Below are positions 1 through 9,081 of a DNA stretch of 64,000 bases, one piece after another (the stretch's first letter is position 1; each line of letters opens with the position of its first letter). The notes beneath the pieces are model-generated. The model had not been told where the DNA came from. It did not search any database and saw only the letters and a program-made list of their open reading frames with translations. The position numbers were made by a program, and so were the translations under genes. Location of the stretch: positions 17,096 to 81,095 of the forward strand of contig JAIBAX010000015.1 of the NCBI GenBank assembly GCA_019694955.1, given 5' to 3'. Origin of the DNA: Chitinophagales bacterium. Lineage in GTDB: Bacteria; Bacteroidota; Bacteroidia; Chitinophagales; JADIYW01.

Positions 1-540
1 GGATGGAATGATGGACCAATAAATAGATTAGAGTGGGTAACAGCTTCTGAGTTCAATAACGACTATTTTATAGTTGAACGCTCAGTAAATGCCAGAGATT
101 TTGATGCTATCGGTACAGTCGATGCGGTGGGCAATAGTCAGGTAAATACAAAGTATCCTTTTGTTGACTCAACACCAAATTTCGGCATTAACTACTATAG
201 GTTAAAACAAGTAGACAATGATGGTAAATACACTTATTCTAAAATTATTGCCATCGAACGCAATTCTGGTTCTACCTTTAATTCTGGTATTGTAGGTTAT
301 AGACCGAACCCAACGGTAGATAAGTTCTTTGTGGACTTACAAATCAACAAACCTAGTAAGTTCAATGTAAGAATCACCAATGCGTTAGGACAGGTAGTGG
401 AAGAGAAAACAGTCACTTATGACAAAGGCTTCCATACATTTACCTTAAACTCAAATGAGTATGCTTCCGGAGCATATATTGTAGAGTTCAACGAAACTAC
501 AACCGGAGAGAAGTATGAAGTGAAATTTGTGAAACAATAA
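1..540 (+). CDS. T9SS type A sorting-domain protein, C-terminal fragment
   Basis: This is the 3' end of a gene that starts left of the window; the frame is open from base 1 to the TAA at 538-540. The visible 179 residues begin with a segment typical of Bacteroidota surface proteins (ending in a NYYRLKQVDNDGKYTYS stretch), followed by a C-terminal sorting domain with RPNP near its start, NALGQVV in the middle and a GAYIVEF turn. Such domains direct export through the type IX secretion system and anchoring at the cell surface. The function of the passenger part is outside the window and cannot be judged. A strong hairpin terminator follows 20 bases after the stop. Confidence 0.85.
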   Translation, partial: GWNDGPINRLEWVTASEFNNDYFIVERSVNARDFDAIGTVDAVGNSQVNTKYPFVDSTPNFGINYYRLKQVDNDGKYTYSKIIAIERNSGSTFNSGIVGYRPNPTVDKFFVDLQINKPSKFNVRITNALGQVVEEKTVTYDKGFHTFTLNSNEYASGAYIVEFNETTTGEKYEVKFVKQ

Positions 541-559
541 GCAATTTTTGCAGATAAAG

Positions 560-593
560 AAGCGGCAACCTGAAAAGATTGCCGCTTTTTTTA
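560..593 (+). terminator. Rho-independent terminator
   Basis: Nine-base arms AAGCGGCAA and TTGCCGCTT close a ten-base loop and run into a T tract. It ends the T9SS protein gene and separates it from clpB. Confidence 0.85.
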
Positions 594-676
594 TTTAAAT
601 ATGCCAAAATTACAGGTTTACTTGCAATATTTGTTAGGGAATAGTTTTTGAGCATCTTACAGAAAATGGTTAAAAG

Positions 677-3289
677 ATGAACCCAAATAATTTTACAACA
701 AAAGCACAGGAAGTATTAGGGCAGGCACAACAAATAGCCTTTGATGCACACCATCCATCACTGGATACCTTTCACTTATTAAAAGCAATTATAGAAGTAG
801 ATCAGGATGTTACGCCTTTTATTTTTAATAAATTAGGCATTTCTTTAGATACAATTTCTCAAGGGCTACAGGATATCTTTAAAAAGCAGCCTACTATACA
901 AGGTGACCAATTAAAATATCCTTCACAAGCAATGGCACAATCTCTATTAAAGGCGGGAAACCTCCTAAAAGAGTTTGGTGATGAGTATGTTTCAGTAGAA
1001 CATCTATTGGTTAGCCTTACCGGAAATCAAGATATTACAGCTAATTTTCTCAAAAACCTCGGTGTTACAGATGCCAAGTTAAAGACAATAATTATGGAAC
1101 TCAGAAAAGGAGCAAAAGTTGACTCACAAAGTGCCGAATCTACCTTTAATTCTTTGGAACGCTATGCTAAGAACTTAAATCAATTAGCTACCTTAGGGAA
1201 ATTGGATCCTGTAATAGGCAGAGATGAGGAGATAAGACGTGTGCTGCATATCCTTACCAGAAGAACGAAGAACAATCCAATATTGGTAGGTGAACCCGGT
1301 GTGGGAAAAACGGCTATCGCAGAGGGGTTGGCACATCGTATTATTAGCGGTGATGTACCGGAAAACCTTCGCTCAAAGATTATATATTCGCTGGACATGG
1401 GCGCACTGATTGCGGGTGCAAAGTATAAAGGTGAGTTCGAAGAAAGACTTAAAGCTGTTATAAAAGAAGTAATTTCGTCGGATGGTAAGATCATTCTCTT
1501 TATAGACGAGATACATACTTTGGTAGGTGCAGGAGGTGGAGGCGAAGGCGCTATGGATGCCGCCAATATTTTAAAACCTGCATTAGCCAGAGGAGAACTG
1601 AGGGCAATCGGTGCAACTACGCTGAATGAATATCAAAAGTATTTTGAAAAGGACAAAGCATTAGAAAGAAGATTCCAGAAGATTATTGTCGATGAGCCTT
1701 CCATTGAAGATACTGTATCCATCCTGCGAGGATTGAAGGAAAGGTACGAGGCACACCACAAAGTGAAAATCAAAGATGAAGCCATCCTTTCTGCTGTTGA
1801 ATTATCCTCCAGATATATCGTCGATAGATTTTTACCGGATAAGGCCATCGATTTAATTGATGAAGCCGCTGCTAAATTGCGCCTAGAAATGGACTCCGTT
1901 CCTGAAGAGTTGGATGAAATTGAACGCAGACTTCGTCAATTGGAAATAGAACGCGAAGCTATCAAACGGGAGAATGATGAAGCGAAACTCAAAGATTTAG
2001 GTATTCAAATTGCAGAACTCGCAGAAAAAAGAGATGCCTTTCGTGCAAAATGGCAGGGAGAAAAAGGTGTGTTGGATAAGATACAAACCGTCAAACGTGA
2101 TATTGAACAATATAAATTTCAGGCAGAAACCGCAGAAAGAGAAGGTGAGTATGGCAAAGTAGCAGAACTGCGATATGGTAAAATCCGCGAAGCAGAAGAA
2201 CAACTTGCTAAGCTAGAAGCAGAACTCTTATCGCTGAAGGGCAAACAACGCCTGATGAAGGAAGAAGTTGAAGCCAATGATATTGCGGAAATTGTTGCTA
2301 AGTGGACGGGCATCCCGGTATCTAAGATGTTACAGTCGGAGCGACAAAAATTATTGCACTTAGAAGATGAAATAGGTAAGCGTGTTATTGGGCAAGCTAC
2401 TGCCATCGAAGCTGTTTCGGACGCCATCCGCAGAAGCCGTGCCGGACTTTCTGATGAAAACAAACCCATTGGCTCTTTTCTTTTCCTTGGTACTACCGGT
2501 GTTGGTAAAACTGAGTTGGCAAAAGCCTTAGCCGAAATACTTTTCAACGATGAAAAGGCCATGATACGTATAGATATGTCTGAATACATGGAAAAACATG
2601 CCGTATCTAAACTGATAGGTGCACCTCCGGGATATGTAGGATATGATGAAGGTGGACAGCTGACGGAAGCCGTTCGAAGACGACCTTATTCGGTTATCTT
2701 ATTCGACGAAATAGAAAAAGCACATCCCGACGTATACAATGTATTGCTACAAATGTTGGACGATGGACACCTCACAGATAGCAAAGGAAGGTTTGTGAAC
2801 TTCAAAAATACCATCATCATCATGACGAGCAATATGGGCTCGAATATCATGCAAGAGGCTCTGGAAAACCTAAAAGATCAAAGCGAAATTTTTGCAGCAC
2901 TCGAAACGGCGAAAGTACAAGTCCTTGAAGCGCTTAAGAAAATGTTGAGACCTGAATTCTTCAACAGAATTGATGAGGTAATTACATTCGAACCGCTTCA
3001 AGAGAAGGAAATCAGACAGATTGTTTCGCTACAACTCAATAAGCTTAAGGCACAGATGAAGCAAAAGGACTTAGAACTTTTGTTTACCGAGGAAGCAATA
3101 GATTTATTGGCAAGAGAGGGTTACGACCCGCAATTTGGAGCAAGACCCTTGAAAAGACTTATTACCAAAGAAGTTGTCAACGAACTCTCAAAAATGTTGC
3201 TGGCAGAAAAAGTGGAGAAAGATAGACCTATTGTCGCAGATAATATTGAAGGGAAGATTATCTTTAGGAATAAGATAGAAGGGGAGTAG
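677..3289 (+). CDS. clpB: ATP-dependent disaggregase ClpB
   Basis: At 870 residues this is full length for ClpB, the cytoplasmic Hsp100 AAA+ unfoldase that rescues aggregated proteins together with DnaK. In order: an N-terminal Clp repeat domain (about 1-150); the first AAA+ module with Walker A GEPGVGKTA from residue 205 and Walker B LFIDEIH; the long coiled-coil middle domain (about 410-530, rich in E, K and R) that separates ClpB from ClpA and ClpC; the second AAA+ module with Walker A GTTGVGKTE and ILFDEIEKAHPDV; and the C-terminal D2-small domain ending near PQFGARPLKR. No IGF/IGL-type ClpP-binding loop was noticed. Start is the ATG at 677. It stands alone, convergent with the arginine deiminase operon. 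Confidence 0.97.
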   Translation: MNPNNFTTKAQEVLGQAQQIAFDAHHPSLDTFHLLKAIIEVDQDVTPFIFNKLGISLDTISQGLQDIFKKQPTIQGDQLKYPSQAMAQSLLKAGNLLKEFGDEYVSVEHLLVSLTGNQDITANFLKNLGVTDAKLKTIIMELRKGAKVDSQSAESTFNSLERYAKNLNQLATLGKLDPVIGRDEEIRRVLHILTRRTKNNPILVGEPGVGKTAIAEGLAHRIISGDVPENLRSKIIYSLDMGALIAGAKYKGEFEERLKAVIKEVISSDGKIILFIDEIHTLVGAGGGGEGAMDAANILKPALARGELRAIGATTLNEYQKYFEKDKALERRFQKIIVDEPSIEDTVSILRGLKERYEAHHKVKIKDEAILSAVELSSRYIVDRFLPDKAIDLIDEAAAKLRLEMDSVPEELDEIERRLRQLEIEREAIKRENDEAKLKDLGIQIAELAEKRDAFRAKWQGEKGVLDKIQTVKRDIEQYKFQAETAEREGEYGKVAELRYGKIREAEEQLAKLEAELLSLKGKQRLMKEEVEANDIAEIVAKWTGIPVSKMLQSERQKLLHLEDEIGKRVIGQATAIEAVSDAIRRSRAGLSDENKPIGSFLFLGTTGVGKTELAKALAEILFNDEKAMIRIDMSEYMEKHAVSKLIGAPPGYVGYDEGGQLTEAVRRRPYSVILFDEIEKAHPDVYNVLLQMLDDGHLTDSKGRFVNFKNTIIIMTSNMGSNIMQEALENLKDQSEIFAALETAKVQVLEALKKMLRPEFFNRIDEVITFEPLQEKEIRQIVSLQLNKLKAQMKQKDLELLFTEEAIDLLAREGYDPQFGARPLKRLITKEVVNELSKMLLAEKVEKDRPIVADNIEGKIIFRNKIEGE

Positions 3290-3342
3290 GCATCAACCAT
3301 AAATATTAGGTGTTTTGGTTCATAATAGGATGCTTCCAACGC

Positions 3343-3362
3343 CGTTCGTGGAGACACGAACG
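3343..3362. repeat. GNRA-loop hairpin between convergent genes
   Basis: Perfect eight-base arms CGTTCGTG and CACGAACG enclose a GAGA tetraloop. It lies in the 101-bp gap between clpB and the arginine deiminase gene. There is no T tract on either side, so it is not a classical terminator; it could protect a 3' end or be an interspersed palindromic repeat. Confidence 0.55.
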
Positions 3363-3390
3363 ATCTGGATTGTTCTCGAATTCGCCTTAC

Positions 3391-4629
3391 TTACATCCGT
3401 GATACCGGCATTGTCATACAATGTGGGCCGCCTCTGGCTCTAGAGAGTTCGGCAGAAGGTATGGTGATGAATGTGCATTCCATTTTTTCCATGGCAGCGG
3501 CATCATCTTTAAATTCTTTGGTCAACCCACTGGCCGCCCATACTTCAAATCCTGCCTTTTCCAATGCCTCTGCCGTGTATTCATTGCGTTCATAGCCATA
3601 TACTACACCAGCTTTCAAGGCAACTAAATTGCTGCCGTCAGTCCATTGCTCGCGTTCTGCAAAAGGAAAAATACCGCCACCACAAGGAATCGTTTGAATA
3701 TCCGGTATCAAGTGTTGCAAACATGTTTTGAGTGAATCAAAACGCTGATTGGCACCATTGCGTACATACTGTTCCACCACTACATCGAAATTAGGTTTAA
3801 AAACCAATGGTTCAAAACCGATGCATACATTCCTATCTACCATCGTAAAGATGGTGTCGAGGTGCATGCAATACCGCTTTGCAGGAATTTTTACAATAGT
3901 AAGGGTGTCGATAACATTTTTAGAAAATAATATTTCCCTTAATCGGTCGATGGCTTTATGGCTGGTTCTTTCGCTCAAGCCGACAAAGAGATGCCCTTTT
4001 TGCAACATCATCACGTCTCCTCCTTCAATAGAAATGTCATTTTTAGGATCGAAATTTTCCCATTCAACAAAGTCAATAACCTTGCCAGTATGTGCCGTGG
4101 GTTCAAAGATGGGATGGTGGTTGAAAACAGCTTTTGCCAAAATATTCTCTCTGAAGCGTGCCTTTTTATTGGCTTTACATATTAAAAAGTGATCGTGGAT
4201 AGCTACGCCGATATCTCTGGTGAAAACCAGATTGGGAATGGGATGCATCAACGTCTCTTCAGTTTCTGGGTGCATGCCTGAAATCAGTGTGTCGGCCAAA
4301 TCAATATGGTTCAATCCTTCCAATATCCGCATCACCTCCGGTTTGGCATTCTCCAATTTTTCAATATTGAAGAGCAATTGATCTTTAACACCATCTATGG
4401 TAATGACATGTTCCAGCAAGTCGTTGAATTCCAATACCCCTTCATCTCCTAAAAAAGTACGCAAATTATTCGTAAATACTTTGTGCTCTTTGACCATTTT
4501 TGGTAAATATACGATGTCATCATACAGCAATTCTTCTGCAATATCAGGTGTTACCTGTTCAATTCCATAATCAGGTTGATGAATAACAACCTGTCGGAGC
4601 GTATCTGTTTCGCTATATACCTGTACCAT
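3391..4629 (-). CDS. arcA: Arginine deiminase
   Basis: At 412 residues it has the usual length of bacterial arginine deiminase, which hydrolyses arginine to citrulline and ammonia in the cytoplasm. The guanidine-modifying catalytic set is in place: Asp139 in FTRDIG, Glu202 in EGGD, His256 and Asp258 in MHLDT, and nucleophile Cys404 in GGPHCMTMPVSR. It is the downstream gene of a minus-strand pair: its ATG lies 9 bases past the stop of the amidinotransferase-fold gene at 4639. No carbamate kinase, ornithine carbamoyltransferase or arginine/ornithine antiporter is nearby, so this does not look like a complete ADI energy pathway; a role in arginine/citrulline interconversion is inferred. Confidence 0.92.
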   Translation of the reverse strand: MVQVYSETDTLRQVVIHQPDYGIEQVTPDIAEELLYDDIVYLPKMVKEHKVFTNNLRTFLGDEGVLEFNDLLEHVITIDGVKDQLLFNIEKLENAKPEVMRILEGLNHIDLADTLISGMHPETEETLMHPIPNLVFTRDIGVAIHDHFLICKANKKARFRENILAKAVFNHHPIFEPTAHTGKVIDFVEWENFDPKNDISIEGGDVMMLQKGHLFVGLSERTSHKAIDRLREILFSKNVIDTLTIVKIPAKRYCMHLDTIFTMVDRNVCIGFEPLVFKPNFDVVVEQYVRNGANQRFDSLKTCLQHLIPDIQTIPCGGGIFPFAEREQWTDGSNLVALKAGVVYGYERNEYTAEALEKAGFEVWAASGLTKEFKDDAAAMEKMECTFITIPSAELSRARGGPHCMTMPVSRM

Positions 4630-4638
4630 AATAATTTT

Positions 4639-5556
4639 TTAGAAATGCATCATCTTCATACAAAAGACAGAGCCGCCGGATTTCATAAATTCTCCTGTTT
4701 CAACTTCATATACTTCATAACCGTTATCGCGAAGGATTTTATTGGTGCTTTCACTACCACGCTGGATGATGGCAACTTTTTTGCCGGATTTAAGTCGCAA
4801 CCCTGTAGCATTCAAGCAAAATGTGTTTACAGCTTCTGTTCTATCAATAGGAATGACATTTTTGAATATTTTTTTAATTGCGGAGAGGCTTTCTTCGTCG
4901 AAGGCTTCTTCGCACAGCATTACCGTATCTTCAGATAATGGTACAAAACATGTATCAAGGTGATAGAAATACTCACTCACCAGTTTTAGCGGAATAACCG
5001 TTGCACCTAAATAACCGGCAGCTTCTTTTATTCCTTCTAAGCCCGTTCTATGTCCATAACCCGCCCAAAAAAGATTTTTTCCCGGGTGAATGATGAAATC
5101 GCCGTTCCCTTCTAGTAAATCTGTTGTATTAAGCTTGTATATTTTATAACCTAAATAGGTATAGAATTCTTCAAAGGCAGGTACTTCTTTTTGTCGGCTT
5201 GGATAACGCATGTTGCTAAGCACTACCACCTTCTCGCCATCTTTAGTCCATGGTAGTGACTGGTTAGCACAAAATACCATGTCTTCACAACCTGTAACAC
5301 CTTCTAATTCGGAGAGGCTTTCTAATTCGTCCTCATCTACCCATTTTAGATATAAGTCGTACAGTGCTTGCCATTGCTCCATTACCTTCTGATGGTTGAC
5401 ATGACCTTCTTTTCCTTCCATGTATGGGTTTTTTACATCAATAATGGCAAAAAAAGCGGGATTTACCACCAAAACTCCTAAAGGTTCAGGATGGTGGGGA
5501 ATGTCTTCGAGTTTGAAATGGATGTCTTTAGGCAGATAAACACCGGGTGTATGCAT
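4639..5556 (-). CDS. Amidinotransferase-fold hydrolase (DDAH/CtlX-like)
   Basis: This 305-residue protein belongs to the guanidine-modifying superfamily, like arginine deiminase, but to the shorter dimethylarginine-dimethylaminohydrolase/citrulline-hydrolase branch. Visible active-site elements are LEGNGD (149-153), His199 and Asp201 in YHLDTCF, and a C-terminal Cys299 in GGSVFCMKM. It probably hydrolyses a C-N bond of a guanidino or ureido amino acid; the exact substrate (methylated arginine, citrulline or arginine) cannot be read from the sequence. It is the promoter-proximal gene of an operon with arginine deiminase, which favours arginine/citrulline catabolism. The start at 5556 is the first ATG and is followed by a plausible hydrophilic N terminus. 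Confidence 0.82.
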   Translation of the reverse strand: MHTPGVYLPKDIHFKLEDIPHHPEPLGVLVVNPAFFAIIDVKNPYMEGKEGHVNHQKVMEQWQALYDLYLKWVDEDELESLSELEGVTGCEDMVFCANQSLPWTKDGEKVVVLSNMRYPSRQKEVPAFEEFYTYLGYKIYKLNTTDLLEGNGDFIIHPGKNLFWAGYGHRTGLEGIKEAAGYLGATVIPLKLVSEYFYHLDTCFVPLSEDTVMLCEEAFDEESLSAIKKIFKNVIPIDRTEAVNTFCLNATGLRLKSGKKVAIIQRGSESTNKILRDNGYEVYEVETGEFMKSGGSVFCMKMMHF

Positions 5557-5604
5557 ATGCTGTTAATTTTGATACAAAGGTATAATTCTTTTGTGAATAA
5601 GCAG

Positions 5605-5851
5605 TCAACCTCGAGGGTTGATTTTGCTTCTTTCATAAACTTCAACCTCGAGGGTTGATTTTTTTTATAAAAAATGTCTTAAAATCCTACTTATTAGCGT
5701 ATATTTTGCATTTCGGAATGTATTCATTTTTTTTATGATGGTTTTTAAGCAGTCAACCTCGAGGGTTGATTTTGCATTTACAAAAAAAGACCTTAAAATT
5801 GTATTTATGAGCGCATTTTTTACATTTCGGAATCTATTCATTTTCTTTTGC
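5605..5851. repeat. Imperfect tandem duplication carrying three CTCGAG palindromes
   Basis: Three copies of the palindrome CAACCTCGAGGGTTG lie at 5605-5621, 5642-5658 and 5753-5769. The second and third begin two imperfect direct copies of about 97 bp (about 5642-5738 and 5753-5851), sharing segments such as CTTAAAAT, AGCG, CATTTCGGAAT and TATTCATTTT. The first and third also share about 28 flanking bases. Copy two contains the start codon and signal peptide region of the xylanase gene; copy one has a TTAG where that ATG stands. Confidence 0.8.
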
Positions 5852-6988
5852 ACCGTGGTAGTGGCACTTTCCTGTAAGAAAGAAACGGTCGTTCCATCAG
5901 AAACCTTGCAGTCGGTAGCAACCTTTCCCATCGGCAATAACTATAGAAATAATGGAAGGGATTTTTATAACTGGACTTTCCCAAACGGCATGACCTTATT
6001 TGGAAAATCAGGATATCCGGATAGGAATCAATATTTACCAGAAATACGTCGACAAATACTGACGGTGGAATTTTCCAGCATTACGCCGGAAACATGTTTG
6101 AAAATGCATGTGGTCTCCAAAGGATCGGATCAGTATGATTTTTCGGAAGCAGATAAGATGGTTGATTATGCAAAACAAACAGGCAAACGCATTCACGGAC
6201 ATGTGTTGATTTGGCCTTCGTCTGTGCCTGACTGGATAAGACATGTTAACTGGACGGAACAGCAGTATGAAGACTGGCTAAAAACGTATATCCATACAGT
6301 TGTGGGAAGGTATAAGGACGATATTGCGAGTTGGGATGTTATAAATGAGCCATTTACGTCATTTTTCGGCAGTGGGTTTAAGCAAAAAGAAGATAATTTT
6401 TGGTTATACCATATTGGTGATGATTATATAGAAAAGGCATTTAGATGGGCAGAAGAAGCAGATCCGGATGCACTTTTATTTATAAATGAAGTCGGTATGG
6501 AATCTGATGATGCAAGGCAACGGAGGAAGAATTTTTTGGTTCTGGCGGATTCTTTGAGCGGAAAAGGCGTAAAAGTGGATGGAATAGGCTATCAGTTTCA
6601 TCTTATAAATCCAAATATAGATGAGGCATTGATGAAGACATTGATTGATGAAGTAGTGGAGAAGAACTATCTTTTTCATATTTCAGAATTTGATGTTCAG
6701 ATGAATTTTCCTGTCGGCGATAAAAAGGAGATGACTTACTTCGACTATCAGCAACAAAGGAAAGCGTATAATGTAATTGCTTACAGTTATCAGAAGTATG
6801 TTCCAGAAAACCTCCGTCATGGTATTACGATGTGGGGAATCAGTGATGTGAACGCTTTTTGTAATATATACTTGAATTTGCGTGTTGTTCAGCCAAGCGA
6901 GGACTTTCCGCATTTATGGGATAAGAATTTTGAAAAGAAGGATGCGTATTATGGTTTTTTAAATGGGTTGAAAGGGGTTTTGGAATAA
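5807..6988 (+). CDS. Endo-1,4-beta-xylanase, GH10, lipoprotein
   Basis: The catalytic domain is glycoside hydrolase family 10, which cleaves internal beta-1,4 bonds of xylan with retention. Family marks: RIHGHVLIWP (128-137), acid/base Glu181 in WDVINEP, nucleophile Glu294 in HISEFDV, and GITMWGISD near the C terminus. I chose the ATG at 5807 (393 residues) over an upstream in-frame ATG at 5735, because it gives a clean lipoprotein signal with lipobox ALSC and acylated Cys23; the longer form would add a hydrophilic tail encoded by palindromic repeat DNA. It is expected to be anchored in the outer membrane or face the periplasm. No SusC/D pair or other glycoside hydrolase adjoins it, so it is not part of a visible polysaccharide utilisation locus. 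Confidence 0.93.
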   Translation: MSAFFTFRNLFIFFCTVVVALSCKKETVVPSETLQSVATFPIGNNYRNNGRDFYNWTFPNGMTLFGKSGYPDRNQYLPEIRRQILTVEFSSITPETCLKMHVVSKGSDQYDFSEADKMVDYAKQTGKRIHGHVLIWPSSVPDWIRHVNWTEQQYEDWLKTYIHTVVGRYKDDIASWDVINEPFTSFFGSGFKQKEDNFWLYHIGDDYIEKAFRWAEEADPDALLFINEVGMESDDARQRRKNFLVLADSLSGKGVKVDGIGYQFHLINPNIDEALMKTLIDEVVEKNYLFHISEFDVQMNFPVGDKKEMTYFDYQQQRKAYNVIAYSYQKYVPENLRHGITMWGISDVNAFCNIYLNLRVVQPSEDFPHLWDKNFEKKDAYYGFLNGLKGVLE

Positions 6989-7129
6989 GTTAGTCTAAAA
7001 AAAAATCTCTAAAATTACTCTTCTTCTACACAAATTAATGGTTTTATATTAATTTTCTTCAAAAGAAAACCTTTATTCGTTAGAAATGCCCTAACATCAC
7101 TTTCCACTATCCAATGTAATTTTGTTGAC

Positions 7130-7921
7130 ATGAATAAACGTAATGTAGAAATTGTTGTAATTTCAGATGTCCATCTTGGAACTTATGGCTGTCATGCAAA
7201 AGAACTTGTGAATTACTTGAAATCCGTTCATCCTAAGAAACTAATTTTAAATGGCGATATAGTGGATGCCTGGGCTTTCAATAAGAATTATTTCCCTCAA
7301 GAGCATATGGAAGTTATTGGACAGATAATTAATATGACTACCAAAGGAGTGGAGGTGTATTACCTTACGGGGAATCATGATGATATTTTAAGGAAATTTT
7401 CAGATTTTAAATTGGCTAATTTTTATCTTTCAGATAAGATTGTATTGAAGCTAGATAAGAAAAAGGCGTGGTTTTTTCACGGAGATATTTTTGATTTTTC
7501 TATGAAACATACTACCAAATTAGCGAAAATAGGTGGTATAGCTTATGATTATTTAATATTAGGGAATCGTTTAATAAATAGATTTCTTAAAAAAATAGGC
7601 AAAGAGCCCTATTCTTTTGCTCATAGAATTAAGAAAAGTGTAAAAACTGCCATTAAATATATAGAGGATTTTGAAATGACGGCTGCCAAGCTAGCCATAG
7701 CAAATAAATATGATTATGTAGTTTGTGGACATATACATCAACCGGAAAAACGTAGAATCGAAACCGAGGATGGTACAGTTATGTATTTAAATTCCGGGGA
7801 TTGGGTAGAGAATTTATCGGCATTAGAATATTATGATAATGATTGGCATATTTTTTATTATGACCACTTGAAAAATGTAGATATGCTTTCAGTAATTAAG
7901 ATAAAAGAAATGGTCGTTTGA
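7130..7921 (+). CDS. Calcineurin-like metallophosphoesterase (LpxH-related)
   Basis: This 263-residue protein has the full set of binuclear-metal phosphoesterase motifs: SDVHLG (12-17), GDIVDAW, GNHDD, a HGDIFD segment and GHIHQ near residue 205. The architecture resembles the UDP-2,3-diacylglucosamine hydrolase group, but LpxH identity is not certain because Bacteroidota carry several such paralogues. It is 31 bases upstream of a glycosyltransferase on the same strand, suggesting co-transcription and a job in lipid or envelope glycan metabolism. No signal peptide is seen, so it should be cytoplasmic or peripheral. A TAATTTTG box lies just before the start, but a matching upstream element is missing. 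Confidence 0.85.
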   Translation: MNKRNVEIVVISDVHLGTYGCHAKELVNYLKSVHPKKLILNGDIVDAWAFNKNYFPQEHMEVIGQIINMTTKGVEVYYLTGNHDDILRKFSDFKLANFYLSDKIVLKLDKKKAWFFHGDIFDFSMKHTTKLAKIGGIAYDYLILGNRLINRFLKKIGKEPYSFAHRIKKSVKTAIKYIEDFEMTAAKLAIANKYDYVVCGHIHQPEKRRIETEDGTVMYLNSGDWVENLSALEYYDNDWHIFYYDHLKNVDMLSVIKIKEMVV

Positions 7922-7952
7922 TAGAGTTATAATTAATGCTAAAGTATTTATT

Positions 7953-8948
7953 TTGAGGATATTATATGCATTTCAAGGAACAGGAAATGGGCATTTGATG
8001 CGGGCTACCGAGATTATTCCTAAGCTTAAAAAATTATCCCATGTTGATGTGCTGATAAGTGGCACACAATCTCAAATAAAATTACCCTTCGACGTCAAAT
8101 ATTGTTATAAGGGAATGAGTTTTGTGTCTGGAAAAAATGGCGATATTGATTATTTGAAAACCTTTTCTTTATTAGATTCTAAAAGCTTTATTAAGTCTAT
8201 CATCCAGTTGCCAGTAGAGAATTATAATCTAGTAATTAATGATTTTGAACCAGTAAGTGCGTGGTCTGCAAAGCAGAAAGGCATTCCGTCGCTCTCATTA
8301 AGTCATCAATGTGCTATCTTAAAACCCAATGTTCCTCGACCGTCTTTAACGGATCCAATAGCCTATACCTTTTTAAAGCTATATGCACCAACAAATGAAG
8401 ATTATGGTTTTCACTTTAAAGCATATAACAATAAAATATTTTCACCAATTATCCGAAAAGAAATTAGAAATACGGATATAAGCAATAAAGGACATATTAC
8501 AGTTTATTTACCAGCTTATGATGACGATAAATTGGAAAAGAAATTTAGTAAACTTGGAGATGTTGAGTGGCATGTTTTTTCAAAGTTTTGTAAGAAAAAA
8601 GAGAAAAGGAAAAACATTACTTTTTTTCCCGTTGAGAATCATAAGTTTGTTGAAAGTATGGCTTCGTCCAACGGTATTATAAGTGGTGCCGGATTTGAAA
8701 CACCCTCAGAAGCACTGTATCTGGGTAAAAAATTGTTGGTAATACCCATGAAGGGTCAATTTGAACAGGTTTGTAATGCTTATGCATTAGAAAAAATGGG
8801 AGTGGTTGTAGTAAAAAACCTTAAAGAAAAGCGTCTGCCGATAGTAAAGTCATGGTTAGAAGAAAGTACGGCAATAAAAATCCCTTACCAAGACGATACG
8901 ACAGAGATATTACAAAATATTTTAGATGAAAACACTCCAGTTGCTTAA
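7953..8948 (+). CDS. Glycosyltransferase, UGT/MurG-like GT-B fold
   Basis: This is a 331-residue protein starting at a TTG codon (RILYAFQGTGNGHLMRA follows). The N-terminal GxGNGHLMRA loop is the nucleotide-sugar transferase opening seen in MurG- and UGT-like GT-B enzymes. The C-terminal half has the donor-site pattern SGAGFETPSEALYLGKKLLVIP (about 240-262) followed by FEQVCNAYALEKMG. Donor and acceptor are unknown. It follows the metallophosphoesterase by 31 bases on the same strand. An upstream ATG at 7936 is closed by a stop after six codons, so TTG is the best start. Function beyond sugar transfer, probably to a lipid or envelope molecule, is inference. Confidence 0.8.
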   Translation: MRILYAFQGTGNGHLMRATEIIPKLKKLSHVDVLISGTQSQIKLPFDVKYCYKGMSFVSGKNGDIDYLKTFSLLDSKSFIKSIIQLPVENYNLVINDFEPVSAWSAKQKGIPSLSLSHQCAILKPNVPRPSLTDPIAYTFLKLYAPTNEDYGFHFKAYNNKIFSPIIRKEIRNTDISNKGHITVYLPAYDDDKLEKKFSKLGDVEWHVFSKFCKKKEKRKNITFFPVENHKFVESMASSNGIISGAGFETPSEALYLGKKLLVIPMKGQFEQVCNAYALEKMGVVVVKNLKEKRLPIVKSWLEESTAIKIPYQDDTTEILQNILDENTPVA

Positions 8949-9081
8949 ACCCAGCATCAGCATTAGACTTTGTAGCAAAAGGAAATTATACAAAATAGCT
9001 ATGAGGTTTGGAAGAGTACATAAATAAATAGATATAAAGTAGGATTTTCTTAAAGTAAAATTTTAATGCTGATTCTCGGCG

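Noticed and set aside
2119..2589. Long antisense ORF inside clpB
   Set aside because: It lies wholly opposite a clear ClpB coding sequence and has the low-complexity Ser/Pro-rich composition of a shadow frame.
3391..4629. Complete arginine deiminase (ADI) energy pathway
   Set aside because: Ornithine carbamoyltransferase, carbamate kinase and the arginine/ornithine antiporter are absent from the surroundings.
5665..5937. 90-residue minus-strand ORF with internal protein repeat
   Set aside because: Its repeats (MNRFRNVKNALINTILRSF and MNTFRNAKYTLISRILRHF) are simply the reverse of the tandem DNA duplication upstream of the xylanase.
7117..7124. TAATTTTG promoter box before the metallophosphoesterase gene
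   Set aside because: No TTTG occurs at the expected upstream spacing and the box ends only five bases before the ATG, so it is not convincing.
8956..9074. ATCAGCATT/AATGCTGAT inverted repeat either side of a gap
   Set aside because: Nine-base arms over a 100-base gap in AT-rich DNA have no clear function and may be chance.
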